From Rhodovulum kholense (lineage in GTDB: Bacteria > Pseudomonadota > Alphaproteobacteria > Rhodobacterales > Rhodobacteraceae), in NCBI RefSeq assembly GCF_003053725.1, contig NZ_QAYC01000018.1, positions 1-64,000 of the forward strand: a DNA stretch of 64,000 nt, given 5' to 3'. A program made the translations under genes and the position numbers. Shown piece after piece: positions 26,844 through 36,001 of this stretch (position 1 is its first letter; each line of letters opens with the position of its first letter). The notes beneath the pieces were generated by a model. The model did not search any database and had not been told where the DNA came from. It worked only from the letters and a program-made list of their open reading frames with translations.

Positions 26844-27842
26844 ATGACCGAGGCGAGGACGCCCGCAGTCAATATCGTGGTGGTGGGCCAGGCCGGGCGC
26901 CTGACCTACGAGGCTGTGCTGTTCGCAGCCTCGCTGCGCGCCGCCGACCCGGACTTTTCCGGGCGGCTTTTCGTGGCCGAGCCGCAGCCCGGCCCGCTTT
27001 GGCCCGACGATCCCGGAATCGCCGATCCGGCGGCCCGGGACCTGCTGCCCGATCTCGGGGCCGAGATCCTGCCCTTCGAGTCCCGGGTCTTCGGGGCCGC
27101 CTATCCCTACGGCAACAAGATCGAGGCGTTGCTGGCGCTTCCGCAGGATGAACCCTTCCTGTTCTTCGACAGCGACACGCTGGTCATGGGCGCGCTCTCG
27201 GCGCTGAAGATCGACTTTGCCCGGCCCTCGGCTTCGATGCGGCGCGAGGGCACCTGGCCCGTGCCCACCCTTTACGGCCCCGGCCCCGATGCGATCTGGC
27301 GGGCGCTTTACGCGCGCTTTGGGCTCGATTTCGACAGCTCGCTCGATCCCGGCCGGCCGGTCGATCACTGGCGGCGCTATCTCTATTTCAACGCGGGCTG
27401 GTTCTTTGCCGGCTGCCCGCGCCGCTTCGGACAGCGGTTTCTGGACTACGCCACCGCGATCCGCGACGACCCGCCGCCCGAACTGGTGTGCCAGCCGCTC
27501 GATCCCTGGCTCGATCAGGTCGCCTTGCCGCTGACGATCCATGCCGAGGGCGGCGGGCGGCCCGGACCGGAGCTTGACGGACTCGACGGCGACATCACCT
27601 GCCACTGGCGGCGGCTGCCGCTGTTCTATGCGCGCGAAAGCGACCGGGCGATCGCGGCGATGGAGGCGGCGGCGGCCCCCAACCGGATCAAGCGGGTGCT
27701 CAAGGCGCATCCGCCGATGCGGCGGTTCCTGTATCGCGGCAAGGGCGCCGAGGCGCGGGCGCTTTTCGACCGCGCCGATCTGCCACGAAAGGAACAGGCG
27801 ATCCGCAACCAGCTGAAAAGAAAAAAGCTCTGGACCGACTGA
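26844..27842 (+). CDS. Glycosyltransferase-like protein (GT8-type fold suspected)
   Basis: A 332-aa protein with no secure family. '[27 protein letters not shown]' at the N-terminus, then '[28 protein letters not shown]' with a D-S-D triad (about 113-115), resembles nucleotide-sugar transferases of the GT-A fold, where DxD binds metal and UDP-sugar. '[12 protein letters not shown]' is a typical later motif. The C-terminus is strongly basic ('[20 protein letters not shown]', 'RKKLWTD'). A TATACT box lies about 22 bases upstream. It is followed after 10 bases by the DHDPS-like gene, forming a two-gene unit. Confidence 0.6.
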   Translation: MTEARTPAVNIVVVGQAGRLTYEAVLFAASLRAADPDFSGRLFVAEPQPGPLWPDDPGIADPAARDLLPDLGAEILPFESRVFGAAYPYGNKIEALLALPQDEPFLFFDSDTLVMGALSALKIDFARPSASMRREGTWPVPTLYGPGPDAIWRALYARFGLDFDSSLDPGRPVDHWRRYLYFNAGWFFAGCPRRFGQRFLDYATAIRDDPPPELVCQPLDPWLDQVALPLTIHAEGGGRPGPELDGLDGDITCHWRRLPLFYARESDRAIAAMEAAAAPNRIKRVLKAHPPMRRFLYRGKGAEARALFDRADLPRKEQAIRNQLKRKKLWTD

Positions 27843-27852
27843 CGAGGACCCG

Positions 27853-28737
27853 ATGAGACAGGACCTTCATGGGGTGATCCCCTATCTGCCGACGCCGCTG
27901 ACCGAGACCGGCGAGGTCAACCGGCCGGTGCTGGCGCGGCTTTGCGATCATCTGATCGGTGCCGGGGTGCAAGGGCTTTGCCCCCTGGGGTCGACCGGCG
28001 AGTTTGCCTATCTGACGCGCGCGCAGAAAGCCGCGGTGGTCGAAACCGTGGTCGAGGCCGTGGCCGGACGGGTGCCGGTGATCGCGGGCGTCGCCTCGAC
28101 CGCCACGGCCGACGCGGTCTCGCAGGCGCGGGACTGGGCGGCGCTGGGCGCGGATGGCATCCTTGGCGTGATGGAGGCCTATTTCCCGGTATCCGATGCC
28201 GGGGTCGTCGCCTATTTCACCGCGTTGGCCGAGGCTACCGACCTGCCGGTGACGATCTACACCAACCCGAATTTCCAGCGCTCCGACCTCAGCCTTTCGG
28301 CCATCGAGACGCTCAGCCACCATCCCCGCATCGCCTATCTGAAGGATGCCTCGACCAATACCGGGCGGCTTCTGTCGGTGCTGAACCGGGTCGAGGACCG
28401 GCTGGGGATCTTCGCGGCCTCGTCGCATGTCACGGTCGCGGTGATGATGATCGGCGGGCTTGGCTGGATGGCGGGACCGTCCTGCATCGTGCCCCGGCAA
28501 AGCGCCGAACTGTACCGGCTGTGCCGCGCGAAGGACTGGGAGGCGGCGATGGCGCTGCAACGGCGGCTCTGGGCGGTGAACGAGGCTTTCGCACGCCACA
28601 ATCTTGCCGCGGCGATCAAGGCGGGGCTGACCTTGCAGGGGTTCGAGGTCGGCGCGCCGGTTGCGCCACAGGCGGCGTTGGGTCCGGCCGAATGCGGCGA
28701 GCTGGCCGCGCTGCTTCGCCATCTGGGCGCGTTGTGA
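27853..28737 (+). CDS. DHDPS/NAL-family aldolase or lyase (copy 2)
   Basis: A 294-aa DHDPS/N-acetylneuraminate-lyase-family enzyme. The catalytic set is complete: Lys164 in 'YLKDAS', Tyr136 in '[12 protein letters not shown]', Thr48 in 'GSTGEF'. It is strikingly similar to copy 1 (12523-13422): '[11 protein letters not shown]', 'NTGRLLS', 'GWMAGP', 'CIVP', 'LQGF' and 'PVAPQ' recur at matching places. It is probably not the biosynthetic DapA, because both copies share a distinct C-terminal region. GAGGA precedes the ATG. It sits 10 bases behind the glycosyltransferase-like gene, unlike copy 1, which is in the nucleoside operon. Confidence 0.87.
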   Translation: MRQDLHGVIPYLPTPLTETGEVNRPVLARLCDHLIGAGVQGLCPLGSTGEFAYLTRAQKAAVVETVVEAVAGRVPVIAGVASTATADAVSQARDWAALGADGILGVMEAYFPVSDAGVVAYFTALAEATDLPVTIYTNPNFQRSDLSLSAIETLSHHPRIAYLKDASTNTGRLLSVLNRVEDRLGIFAASSHVTVAVMMIGGLGWMAGPSCIVPRQSAELYRLCRAKDWEAAMALQRRLWAVNEAFARHNLAAAIKAGLTLQGFEVGAPVAPQAALGPAECGELAALLRHLGAL

Positions 28738-28834
28738 GGACGGTGTCGGGGTATTTAAGCCAAGAAGAAGGACAGGGGTGCGCGCAGCTGCCGCCCGCCG
28801 GTCCGGCGTTCGCCGGGCGCGGGTACGCGCGGGA

Positions 28835-28905
28835 CGGGTGTTCTTTTCAGGCGGCTCGTGTTGCCCGGTGCAAGGCGATGGCCTAATGCTTCGAAAAACC
28901 GGGAA
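28835..28905 (+). promoter_or_regulatory. Candidate SAM-responsive (SAM-II-like) leader of metY
   Basis: The metY leader contains CCGGTGCAAGGCG (28865-28877), then CCTAATG and CGAAAAACCGGG (28882-28903). This order recalls the GGTGCAAGC...TAAATG..GCTAAAAAGG core of SAM-II (metA-type) RNAs of alphaproteobacteria, and CCCGG at 28864 can pair with CCGGG at 28899. A clean P1 stem could not be drawn by eye, so this is only a candidate. Confidence 0.3.
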
Positions 28906-28923
28906 CAGGGGAGTTCCGATCCG

Positions 28924-30210
28924 ATGAGCCAAGAGCGTCCGTACGGGTTCGATACGTTGCAGATCCATGCCGGGGCCAAGCCCGACCCGGCCACCGGCGC
29001 GCGCCAGGTGCCGATCTATCAGACCACCTCCTATGTCTTTCGCGATGCCGCCCATGCGGCGGCGCTGTTCGGGCTGAAAGAGGTCGGCTTCATCTATTCG
29101 CGGCTGACCAACCCCACGGTGCAGGTGCTGGCCGAACGGGTGGCGGCGCTGGAAGGCGGCGCCGGCGCGGTTTGCTGTTCCTCGGGCCATGCGGCGCAGA
29201 TCATGGCGATCTTCCCGCTGATGGGGCCGGGGCGGAACGTGGTCGCCTCGACCCGGCTTTACGGCGGGACGGTCACCCAGTTCAGCCAGACCATCAAGCG
29301 CTTCGGCTGGTCGGCGAAATTCGTCGATTTCGACGATCTCGACGCGGTCAGGGCCGCCATCGACGACGACACCCGCGCGGTGTTCTGCGAGTCGGTCGCC
29401 AACCCGGGCGGCTATGTCACCGATCTCGACGCGGTGGCCAAGGTCGCCGACGCGGCCGGTCTGCCGCTGATCGTCGACAACACCTCGGCCACGCCCTATC
29501 TGTGCCGCCCGATCGAACATGGCGCGACGCTGGTCGTGCATTCGGCCACCAAGTACCTGACCGGAAACGGTACCGTGACCGGCGGCGTGGTGGTCGATTC
29601 CGGCACATTCGACTGGTCGGCCAGCGACAAGTTCCCGTCGCTCTCCCAGCCCGAGCCCGCCTATCACGGCCTGAAATTCCACGAAACCTTCGGCCCCGCG
29701 GCCTTCACCTTCCATTCGATCGCCATCGGTCTGCGCGATCTCGGGATGACGATGAACCCGCAGGGCGCGCATTACACGCTGATGGGGATCGAGACCCTGA
29801 GCCTGCGGATGCAGAAGCACTGCGCCAATGCGGTCAAGGTCGCGGGCTGGCTGGAAAACCATCCCAAGGTGGCCCGCGTCACCTATGCCGGGCTGCCCTC
29901 CTCGCCCTATGCCGAGCGTGCGAAACGGATCTGCCCCAAGGGCACCGGCGGGCTGTTCACCTTCGCGCTGAAGGACGGCTATGACGCCTGCGTCAGGTTC
30001 GTCGATGCGGTGCAGCTGTTCAGCCATGTGGCGAACCTGGGCGACACCCGGTCGCTGGTGATCCATTCGGCCTCGACCACCCACGCGCAGCTGACCGAAG
30101 AGCAGCAGATCGCAGCAGGCGCCAATCCCGACGTGGTGCGCGTCTCGATCGGGATCGAGGATGCCGACGACCTGATCGCCGATCTCGACCAGGCGCTGGC
30201 GCAGATCTGA
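28924..30210 (+). CDS. metY: O-acetylhomoserine sulfhydrylase (MetY)
   Basis: A 428-aa PLP enzyme of the Cys/Met metabolism family that makes homocysteine from O-acetylhomoserine and sulfide. It has 'FDTLQIHAGAKPDPATGARQVPIYQTTSYVF' style N-terminus, 'SRLTNPTVQVLAERVAALEGG', the PLP lysine Lys210 in 'HSATKYLTGNG', and the C-terminal 'SLVIHSASTTHAQL'. The length matches MetY (about 430) and exceeds cystathionine gamma-synthase. It fits with the nearby sulfate-activating gene. It may be controlled by S-adenosylmethionine through its leader (28835-28905). An intrinsic terminator follows. Confidence 0.93.
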   Translation: MSQERPYGFDTLQIHAGAKPDPATGARQVPIYQTTSYVFRDAAHAAALFGLKEVGFIYSRLTNPTVQVLAERVAALEGGAGAVCCSSGHAAQIMAIFPLMGPGRNVVASTRLYGGTVTQFSQTIKRFGWSAKFVDFDDLDAVRAAIDDDTRAVFCESVANPGGYVTDLDAVAKVADAAGLPLIVDNTSATPYLCRPIEHGATLVVHSATKYLTGNGTVTGGVVVDSGTFDWSASDKFPSLSQPEPAYHGLKFHETFGPAAFTFHSIAIGLRDLGMTMNPQGAHYTLMGIETLSLRMQKHCANAVKVAGWLENHPKVARVTYAGLPSSPYAERAKRICPKGTGGLFTFALKDGYDACVRFVDAVQLFSHVANLGDTRSLVIHSASTTHAQLTEEQQIAAGANPDVVRVSIGIEDADDLIADLDQALAQI

Positions 30211-30216
30211 CGAAGC

Positions 30217-30246
30217 GGCCGCGTCCCCGCCGGGGCGCGGCCTTTC
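30217..30246 (+). terminator. Intrinsic terminator after metY
   Basis: The stem GGCCGCG / CGCGGCC, extended inside by CCCC/GGGG, is followed by TTTCTC. It lies just past the metY stop. Confidence 0.75.
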
Positions 30247-30255
30247 TCGCTGGGC

Positions 30256-30942
30256 CTAGTCGGCGCCGCTCAGCTCGAAGACCATGGTGACGGTGGCGCC
30301 GATCTCCAGTTCGCCCTCGGCCATCGGCATCGACTCGCCCAGCGCCCGGGCGGCCATCTTCATCGGCATCGGCGCCTCGGCCCCCTCTTCGGTCAGCGAG
30401 ACCAGCGGACCAAGCCCCTGCCCCAAGGCCTCGGCAAAGAGCCGCGCCTTGCGCATCGCCTCGGCCACCGCGGCGCGGCGCGCCTCGTCCTGGACCGGGC
30501 CGGGGTCCTGCAGCCCGAAGCTGAGGCTGTCGAGCGTGTTGGCGCCTTCGCCGATCACCGTGTCCAGCAGCGGCCCGAGCCCGTCCAGCGCCCGCACCCG
30601 CACGGTGACGCCGTTCGAGGCGCTGTAGCCGGTGATCTTGCGATCGGACCCGCTGGAATAGTCGGTCCAGACCGGCGAAAGGCTGAGCCCCGAGGTCTGG
30701 ATGTCGCGACCTTCAAGCCCGGCCGCGCGCAGTTCGGACAGCACGTCGGCCAGATCGGCCGAAACCCGGTCCATCGCCTCGACGGCGGTGCGAGCCTCAT
30801 GGCTCACGCCCAGCCGGATCGTCGCCATGTCGGGTGCGGCGGTGGCGGTGCCGGTGCCGGTCACGCGCAGTTCGGGCGCGGCAGCGGCAGCCACCGGGAC
30901 CGCCAGCACCGCGACCAGCAGGGCAAGGGGGGCAAGACGCAT
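30256..30942 (-). CDS. SIMPL-domain (DUF541) exported protein
   Basis: A 228-aa protein with a signal peptide (to about residue 22, 'VAAAAAPEL') and the SIMPL domain: 'RVTGTGTATAAPDMATIRLGV' at the start, 'IQTSGLSLSPVW', 'ITGYSASNGVTVRVRALDGLG', and 'ARRAAVAEAMRKARLFAEALGQGLG'. SIMPL proteins are periplasmic or outer-membrane associated (for example BP26 of Brucella, YggE of E. coli, linked to oxidative stress). The exact function is unknown. It is convergent with metY. Confidence 0.87.
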   Translation of the reverse strand: MRLAPLALLVAVLAVPVAAAAAPELRVTGTGTATAAPDMATIRLGVSHEARTAVEAMDRVSADLADVLSELRAAGLEGRDIQTSGLSLSPVWTDYSSGSDRKITGYSASNGVTVRVRALDGLGPLLDTVIGEGANTLDSLSFGLQDPGPVQDEARRAAVAEAMRKARLFAEALGQGLGPLVSLTEEGAEAPMPMKMAARALGESMPMAEGELEIGATVTMVFELSGAD

Positions 30943-31111
30943 GAAAAATCTCCTCGTTCTTTCGGTCGTCCTTAGGTGGCGCTGGACCGGACTGCGGCAA
31001 GTCGCGGACGGTCACGCTTTGCCGTCCCCCCTTCTGCCGGTCGGCGGTTTCCTGCTATAGTCCGCGGGATCGAGCTATGGACCCGGGGCATAACCGGTGT
31101 AGAGAGCCGCA

Positions 31112-33889
31112 ATGAAACCAGATTTCGCGCTGACGCTCTCCGAGGACGGGATCGGACTTCAGCACCGGGCCAAGGGCGGCTGGCGGTCGCTTGGCGACGT
31201 GTCCCTGCACGACCCGGGGCTGGCCGAGACGCTGCGGCTGCTGCGTGCCACGGCCGGAAACCTTGCCGACGGGCGGCCGCTGGTCAAGCTGGTGCTGCCC
31301 GACAGCCAGGTGCTGTACACGACGCTTCCCCTAGAGGGCGACAGCCGCGCCGAGAAGCGCGCGAGCCTGCTGCGCGGGCTGGACGGGCTGACCCCCTATG
31401 CGGTGAGCGACCTGATCTTCGACTGGCAGGAGACGGCGGGCGGCGCCAGGCTGGCGGTGGTCGCGCGCGAGACCCTGGCCGAGGCCGAAGCCTTTGCCCG
31501 GGCGCATCAGTTCGACCCGGTCTGTTTCGTCGCCCGGCCGCCCGCCTCGAAATTCGAGGGCGAGGCGTTCTTCGGACCCACTGCCGCAGCCGCTTCGTTG
31601 CTGACCGGGGGCGAGCGCGCCGAACCCGAACGCGCGCCGCAAAAGGCTCCGAAGGCCGAAACCGCGCCGCGCCGCAAGGCGCCCCCGCCCGACGAAGCCG
31701 AAAAGCCAGCAAAGCCGCCTCAACCGGCGATCGACCCGGCGCCGGTTCCGGCGGCCTTTGGCTCCGATCCCGCGCGGGCCGACGGCGCGGCCGCCTCGAT
31801 CGGACCCAACGCCCCGGCAGAGGCCAAAACGGCCCAACGCCCCGCCGCGCCCGGCCCGACACGTATTCCGGGCGCATCGGCTCAAGCCGAAGTTCGCCTC
31901 TCCGCGCCGGACCGGCGCCCGGCGCCCGAGATCGCGGCCCCGGCGGTCGCGCCTGCCACCGCAGCGAGCCCAACTGTCACGGCCCCCGCACAGCGCCCCG
32001 CGATCCCTGCGCCCGCCTCGCGCCCGGGACCTCAGCGGCGCGTTGCGGCCCAGGGCGCAGGGGCGGCGCCGCGGCCGCTCGGCGGGCTCGACCTCCGCGC
32101 CGCCGAGCGCCCGTCTTCCGGGCCGGACCTGGGACAGATCCTCAAGCTGGGCGGCGCCGGACTGGCCGTGGCGGCGGCACTGGTCCTTGGCGCCCTGGTC
32201 CTGACCCGCGGCGAGGATGCACCGCCCCCCGCGGCCAATCTGTCGCCAGCCTCGGGGTCCGCTTCGACAACGTCCGACAGCGGCACGGCGGGTCCGCAGG
32301 CGCCGGACGGCGTCGGCCCTGATATCGGTCTGGAAGAAGATGACAGCTTCTCGCCGGATGACGGGCTCGATCCCGTCCCGGAAGCGCTTCCCGAGACCGA
32401 AACCGACGACGGCGCGCCGGACCCGGCCCCCGATACGTCCGGAGCGGTTGAAGAGGGCGCCACCGATCCCGCATCCGCCGGCCCGACCGAGGCCCCCCCA
32501 CCGCCCGAAGCTCTGGTTCCCGCACCGCTGACGGCTGCCGAGGCGCTGGAAGCCTATGCCAGCACCGGGATCTGGCAGCGCGCGCCCGATCCCTTGGGTG
32601 CCCCGCCGCAGGACCGGATCGAGGATCTTTTCGTCGCCGGAATCGACCCGCCGCCGCGCCCGCCCGAAGCCGAAGACCTGCCCGATCCGCAGATCGCGCG
32701 CGCGGTCGATCAGGCGCTGCCGATGCAAGCCGACCCGCCCGGACCCGACCAGACCTTCGAGCTGGACGCGCGCGGCCTCGTCGAGGCGACGCCCGAAGGC
32801 GCGCTGACCCCCGAGGGTGTCACCGTTCATGCCGGGTCGCCCGCCGTGGTGCCGCCAGCGCGGCCCGACGGGCTGGTACCGGAGCCCGAACCGGTTGCGG
32901 TGCCCGCGCCCGGCGATACCGCCGCAGGCGCCGAGATTACCACCGAAGGGGTGCCGGTCTATGACGCGCGCCCCGAGGTCACGCCACCCGGCCGTCCCGC
33001 CGACGCAGCCCCCGATGCCGGCTCCGATACTGGCCCCGATACTGGCCGCAACACCCCGGCCCCGGACGCAGCCAGCCCCGAGGAGTCGCCTTCGGATCAG
33101 GCCTCGCAAGCCGATCGCGACGTCGCACCGAACGATGCGTCCCGGGCCGAAACCGCCGGGACCGAGCCCGAGATCGTCGTCTCTGCCGGAGCGCCCACGC
33201 CGCGCCCGCCAGCGCGCCCGAGCAACGAAACGGCCCCAGCGACCGAAAGCGCCACGGATGCGACGCCCGCCGTCATCCCCGCCGATCCGGCGGTGGCCGC
33301 GCGGCTGGCCGGGCGGCTTCCCCGCGCCCGTCCTGACACGCTTCTGGCCCGGACAGAGCCCCCCGCAGAGGCAGAGGCGCCCGGCCTGCATCCGCGCGCC
33401 CGCCCCGGCGATCTGGCAGCGGTCGCGGATGCGCCCGCGCTCGATACCGACGCCGCGGTCACAGCCGCGCTGGAGGATCTTGCCGATGGCGAAGGCGAGG
33501 CCGAGGCCTCGGCAGATCTGCCCGAAAACGCGCTCGTCGCCTCATTGCGTCCGGCCTCGCGGCCGTCGGATTTCGAAGAGCGCGCCGTTGCCGCGGCGCC
33601 CGCCGTCCCGGCGGCGGCCGCCGCCGTCGCCCCCTCGGTGCCCACCACCGCCTCGGTCGCCAAGCAAGCCACCCTGCCCGACGCGATCAACCTGCGCGAT
33701 CTGAACCTGATCGGCGTCTTCGGCTCGTCAGCCGACCGCCGCGCCCTGCTGCGGTTGCCGTCCGGCCGCTTCGTCAAGGTCAAGGTCGGCGACAGCATCG
33801 ACGGCGGCCAGGTCGCCGCCATCGGCGAAACCCAGCTGCGCTATGTCAAGCACGGCCGCAACATCGTGCTGGACCTGCCGGGCGGCTGA
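31112..33889 (+). CDS. Large single-pass membrane protein, GspL-like N-domain and PilP/GspC-like C-domain
   Basis: A 925-aa protein. Residues 1-150 ('FALTLSEDGIGLQHRAKGGW', 'VKLVLPDSQVLYTTLPL', 'YAVSDLIFDWQ') resemble the actin-like cytoplasmic domain of GspL/PilM proteins. Residues about 150-340 are Ala/Pro-rich. A single membrane helix lies at about 347-367 ('GLAVAAALVLGALVL'). About 480 disordered Pro/Glu/Ala residues follow, then a C-terminal domain (855-925: 'LRDLNLIGVFGS', 'LPSGRFVKVKVGD', 'GQVAAIGETQLRYVKHGRN') like the HR domain of GspC/PilP. No other secretion or pilus gene is nearby. It probably spans the inner membrane; the role is unknown. Confidence 0.65.
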   Translation: MKPDFALTLSEDGIGLQHRAKGGWRSLGDVSLHDPGLAETLRLLRATAGNLADGRPLVKLVLPDSQVLYTTLPLEGDSRAEKRASLLRGLDGLTPYAVSDLIFDWQETAGGARLAVVARETLAEAEAFARAHQFDPVCFVARPPASKFEGEAFFGPTAAAASLLTGGERAEPERAPQKAPKAETAPRRKAPPPDEAEKPAKPPQPAIDPAPVPAAFGSDPARADGAAASIGPNAPAEAKTAQRPAAPGPTRIPGASAQAEVRLSAPDRRPAPEIAAPAVAPATAASPTVTAPAQRPAIPAPASRPGPQRRVAAQGAGAAPRPLGGLDLRAAERPSSGPDLGQILKLGGAGLAVAAALVLGALVLTRGEDAPPPAANLSPASGSASTTSDSGTAGPQAPDGVGPDIGLEEDDSFSPDDGLDPVPEALPETETDDGAPDPAPDTSGAVEEGATDPASAGPTEAPPPPEALVPAPLTAAEALEAYASTGIWQRAPDPLGAPPQDRIEDLFVAGIDPPPRPPEAEDLPDPQIARAVDQALPMQADPPGPDQTFELDARGLVEATPEGALTPEGVTVHAGSPAVVPPARPDGLVPEPEPVAVPAPGDTAAGAEITTEGVPVYDARPEVTPPGRPADAAPDAGSDTGPDTGRNTPAPDAASPEESPSDQASQADRDVAPNDASRAETAGTEPEIVVSAGAPTPRPPARPSNETAPATESATDATPAVIPADPAVAARLAGRLPRARPDTLLARTEPPAEAEAPGLHPRARPGDLAAVADAPALDTDAAVTAALEDLADGEGEAEASADLPENALVASLRPASRPSDFEERAVAAAPAVPAAAAAVAPSVPTTASVAKQATLPDAINLRDLNLIGVFGSSADRRALLRLPSGRFVKVKVGDSIDGGQVAAIGETQLRYVKHGRNIVLDLPGG

Positions 33890-33995
33890 TCCGGCCGATT
33901 TCCGCGACACCGGGTGCAAACCTCGCTTGGGGGATGCCGGCGTCCCCCCTATGCTTTGACGAAATCGCTTTTCTGATGCCCGGATTCCCCCAGAT

Positions 33996-35975
33996 ATGGA
34001 TGCCTTCCTGCTTCCCGCCCTGATCTGTCTCGCCGCGGCGGTGATCGCCGTCCCGCTGGCCGCGCGGCTGGGGCTGGGCTCGGTTCTCGGCTATCTCGCG
34101 GCCGGCATCGCCATCGGCCCGGCGCTGGGCCTCGTCGGGGCCGAGGTCGAGGATATCCGCCATGTCGCCGAATTCGGCGTGGTGCTGATGCTGTTCCTGA
34201 TCGGGCTCGAACTGGAACCTAAGGTGCTTTGGCGGATGCGCACCCGGCTGGTCGGGCTTGGCGGGCTGCAGGTGACGCTGACAACGCTGGCGATCATGGC
34301 GGCGGCCATCCCGGCGCTGGGGCTCGGCTGGGAACAGGCGCTGGCGGTGGGGCTGGTCTTTGCGCTGTCCTCGACCGCCATCGTGCTGCAGACCCTGAGC
34401 GAAAAGGGGCTGATGCCGACCAATGGCGGGCGGGCGAGCTTTTCGGTGCTGCTGGCCCAGGACATCGCGGTGATCCCGATGCTGGTCGCGCTGCCGCTGC
34501 TGGTGGCCGCGCCCAAGGCCCGGATCGCCCCCGACGGGTCGGTGGTGCGCCCGGCCCTGGAGGCCGCCCAGCCGCCCCATGGCGCCGAGCACCTGTCGCT
34601 GGTCGCCGGGCTGCCGGGCTGGGGGGTGGCGCTGGTGACGCTGGGCGCGGTCGCGGTGGTGATCCTGGCCGGGCATTACCTGATCCGGCCGGTCTTCCGC
34701 TTTGTCAGCATGGCGCATCTGCGCGAGATGTACACGGCGCTCGCGCTGCTGCTGGTGATCGGCATCGCGGTCCTGATGGGCATGGTTGGCCTCTCGCCCG
34801 CGCTTGGCACCTTCCTGGCGGGCGTGGTGCTGGCCGATTCCGAGTTCCGCCACGATCTTGAAGGCAATATCGAGCCTTTCAAGGGTCTGCTGCTGGGGCT
34901 GTTCTTCATCACCGTGGGCGCGGGCATCGACTTTCAGGTGCTGCTGGCCGACCCGCTGGGGATCTTTGCGCTGGCGCTGGGCGTGATGGTCATCAAGGGG
35001 CTGGTGCTGGCCGCCCTGGGCCGGCTTTTCCGGCTGAAGGGACGGGATCGCTGGCTCTTCACCCTCGGTCTGGCCCAGGCCGGCGAATTCGGCTTCGTGA
35101 TCCTCGGGCTCGCCGTCCAGCAGGACGTGCTGTCCGAACGCCTGACCCAGACGCTGTTGCTGGTGATCGCGCTGACAATGCTGATGACGCCGCTATTCTT
35201 CTTCGTCTACGAGATGGTGTCGCGGCGGCTTTCGGTGGCCGGGATCGGTCCCGACCATGCCCCGGACGAAATCGACGAACGCAACCCGATCCTGATCGCC
35301 GGGATCGGCCGGTTCGGGCAGGTGGTCCAGCGCATGCTGCAGATGTCGGGCTTTCGCGCGACCATGCTCGACGACGACCTGGCCACCATCAACCTGATGC
35401 GCAAGTTCGGCATCAAGGGGTTTTTCGGCAACCCGACCCGCCCCGAGACGCTGATGGCCGCCGGGCTGGGGACGGCGCAGGTCTTCGTGGTGGCGCTGGA
35501 CGATCCGGCAGCGACGACGCGGGTAGTGATCTTCGCCCGGCGGGTGCGGCCCGATCTGACGATCATCGCGCGCGCCCGCGACCGGGCGCATGCCTACGAG
35601 CTGTACCGGGCCGGGGCCGACAAGATCGTGCGCGAACTCTTCGACAGTTCGCTGCGCGTGGCGCGCTATTCGCTGGAGGCGATGGGGCTCAGCAGCACCG
35701 AGGCACGCGAGCGCGAAAGCGCCTATTACGACTTCGACCGGCGGATGGTGAGGGAACTGGCCGATCTGTGGAAACCCGGCGTGCCCGCCGAAAAGAACGA
35801 GGGCTATCTGCGCCGCGCCCGCGAGCTGAACGGCGAACTCGACACCGCGCTGCTGTCGCGCACGGCCCATCGCCGCGCCACCGATCCGGCGCCGCGCCCG
35901 TCCCCGGAAGAGACGCCGCCCGACAGTTCGATCGCCTCGGCCGATGCCCCCGAAGATTTCGCCGACCGGGCCTGA
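33996..35975 (+). CDS. Kef-type monovalent cation:proton antiporter (CPA2) with RCK domain
   Basis: A 659-aa inner-membrane protein. Residues 1-390 form the Na+/H+ exchanger (CPA2) domain with about 12 helices, including 'AEFGVVLMLFLIGLELEP', 'SSTAIVLQTLSEKG' and 'LAQDIAVIPML'. Residues about 427-560 form an RCK_N/TrkA-N domain ('LIAGIGRFGQVVQRML', a dinucleotide-binding G-x-G-x-x-G). The layout matches KefB/KefC glutathione-gated K+/H+ antiporters. The C-terminal 60 residues are disordered. No KefF/KefG ancillary protein gene is adjacent. Confidence 0.88.
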   Translation: MDAFLLPALICLAAAVIAVPLAARLGLGSVLGYLAAGIAIGPALGLVGAEVEDIRHVAEFGVVLMLFLIGLELEPKVLWRMRTRLVGLGGLQVTLTTLAIMAAAIPALGLGWEQALAVGLVFALSSTAIVLQTLSEKGLMPTNGGRASFSVLLAQDIAVIPMLVALPLLVAAPKARIAPDGSVVRPALEAAQPPHGAEHLSLVAGLPGWGVALVTLGAVAVVILAGHYLIRPVFRFVSMAHLREMYTALALLLVIGIAVLMGMVGLSPALGTFLAGVVLADSEFRHDLEGNIEPFKGLLLGLFFITVGAGIDFQVLLADPLGIFALALGVMVIKGLVLAALGRLFRLKGRDRWLFTLGLAQAGEFGFVILGLAVQQDVLSERLTQTLLLVIALTMLMTPLFFFVYEMVSRRLSVAGIGPDHAPDEIDERNPILIAGIGRFGQVVQRMLQMSGFRATMLDDDLATINLMRKFGIKGFFGNPTRPETLMAAGLGTAQVFVVALDDPAATTRVVIFARRVRPDLTIIARARDRAHAYELYRAGADKIVRELFDSSLRVARYSLEAMGLSSTEARERESAYYDFDRRMVRELADLWKPGVPAEKNEGYLRRARELNGELDTALLSRTAHRRATDPAPRPSPEETPPDSSIASADAPEDFADRA

Positions 35976-36001
35976 AGACCCGGCCGTCCCGGCGGCGGGC
36001 G

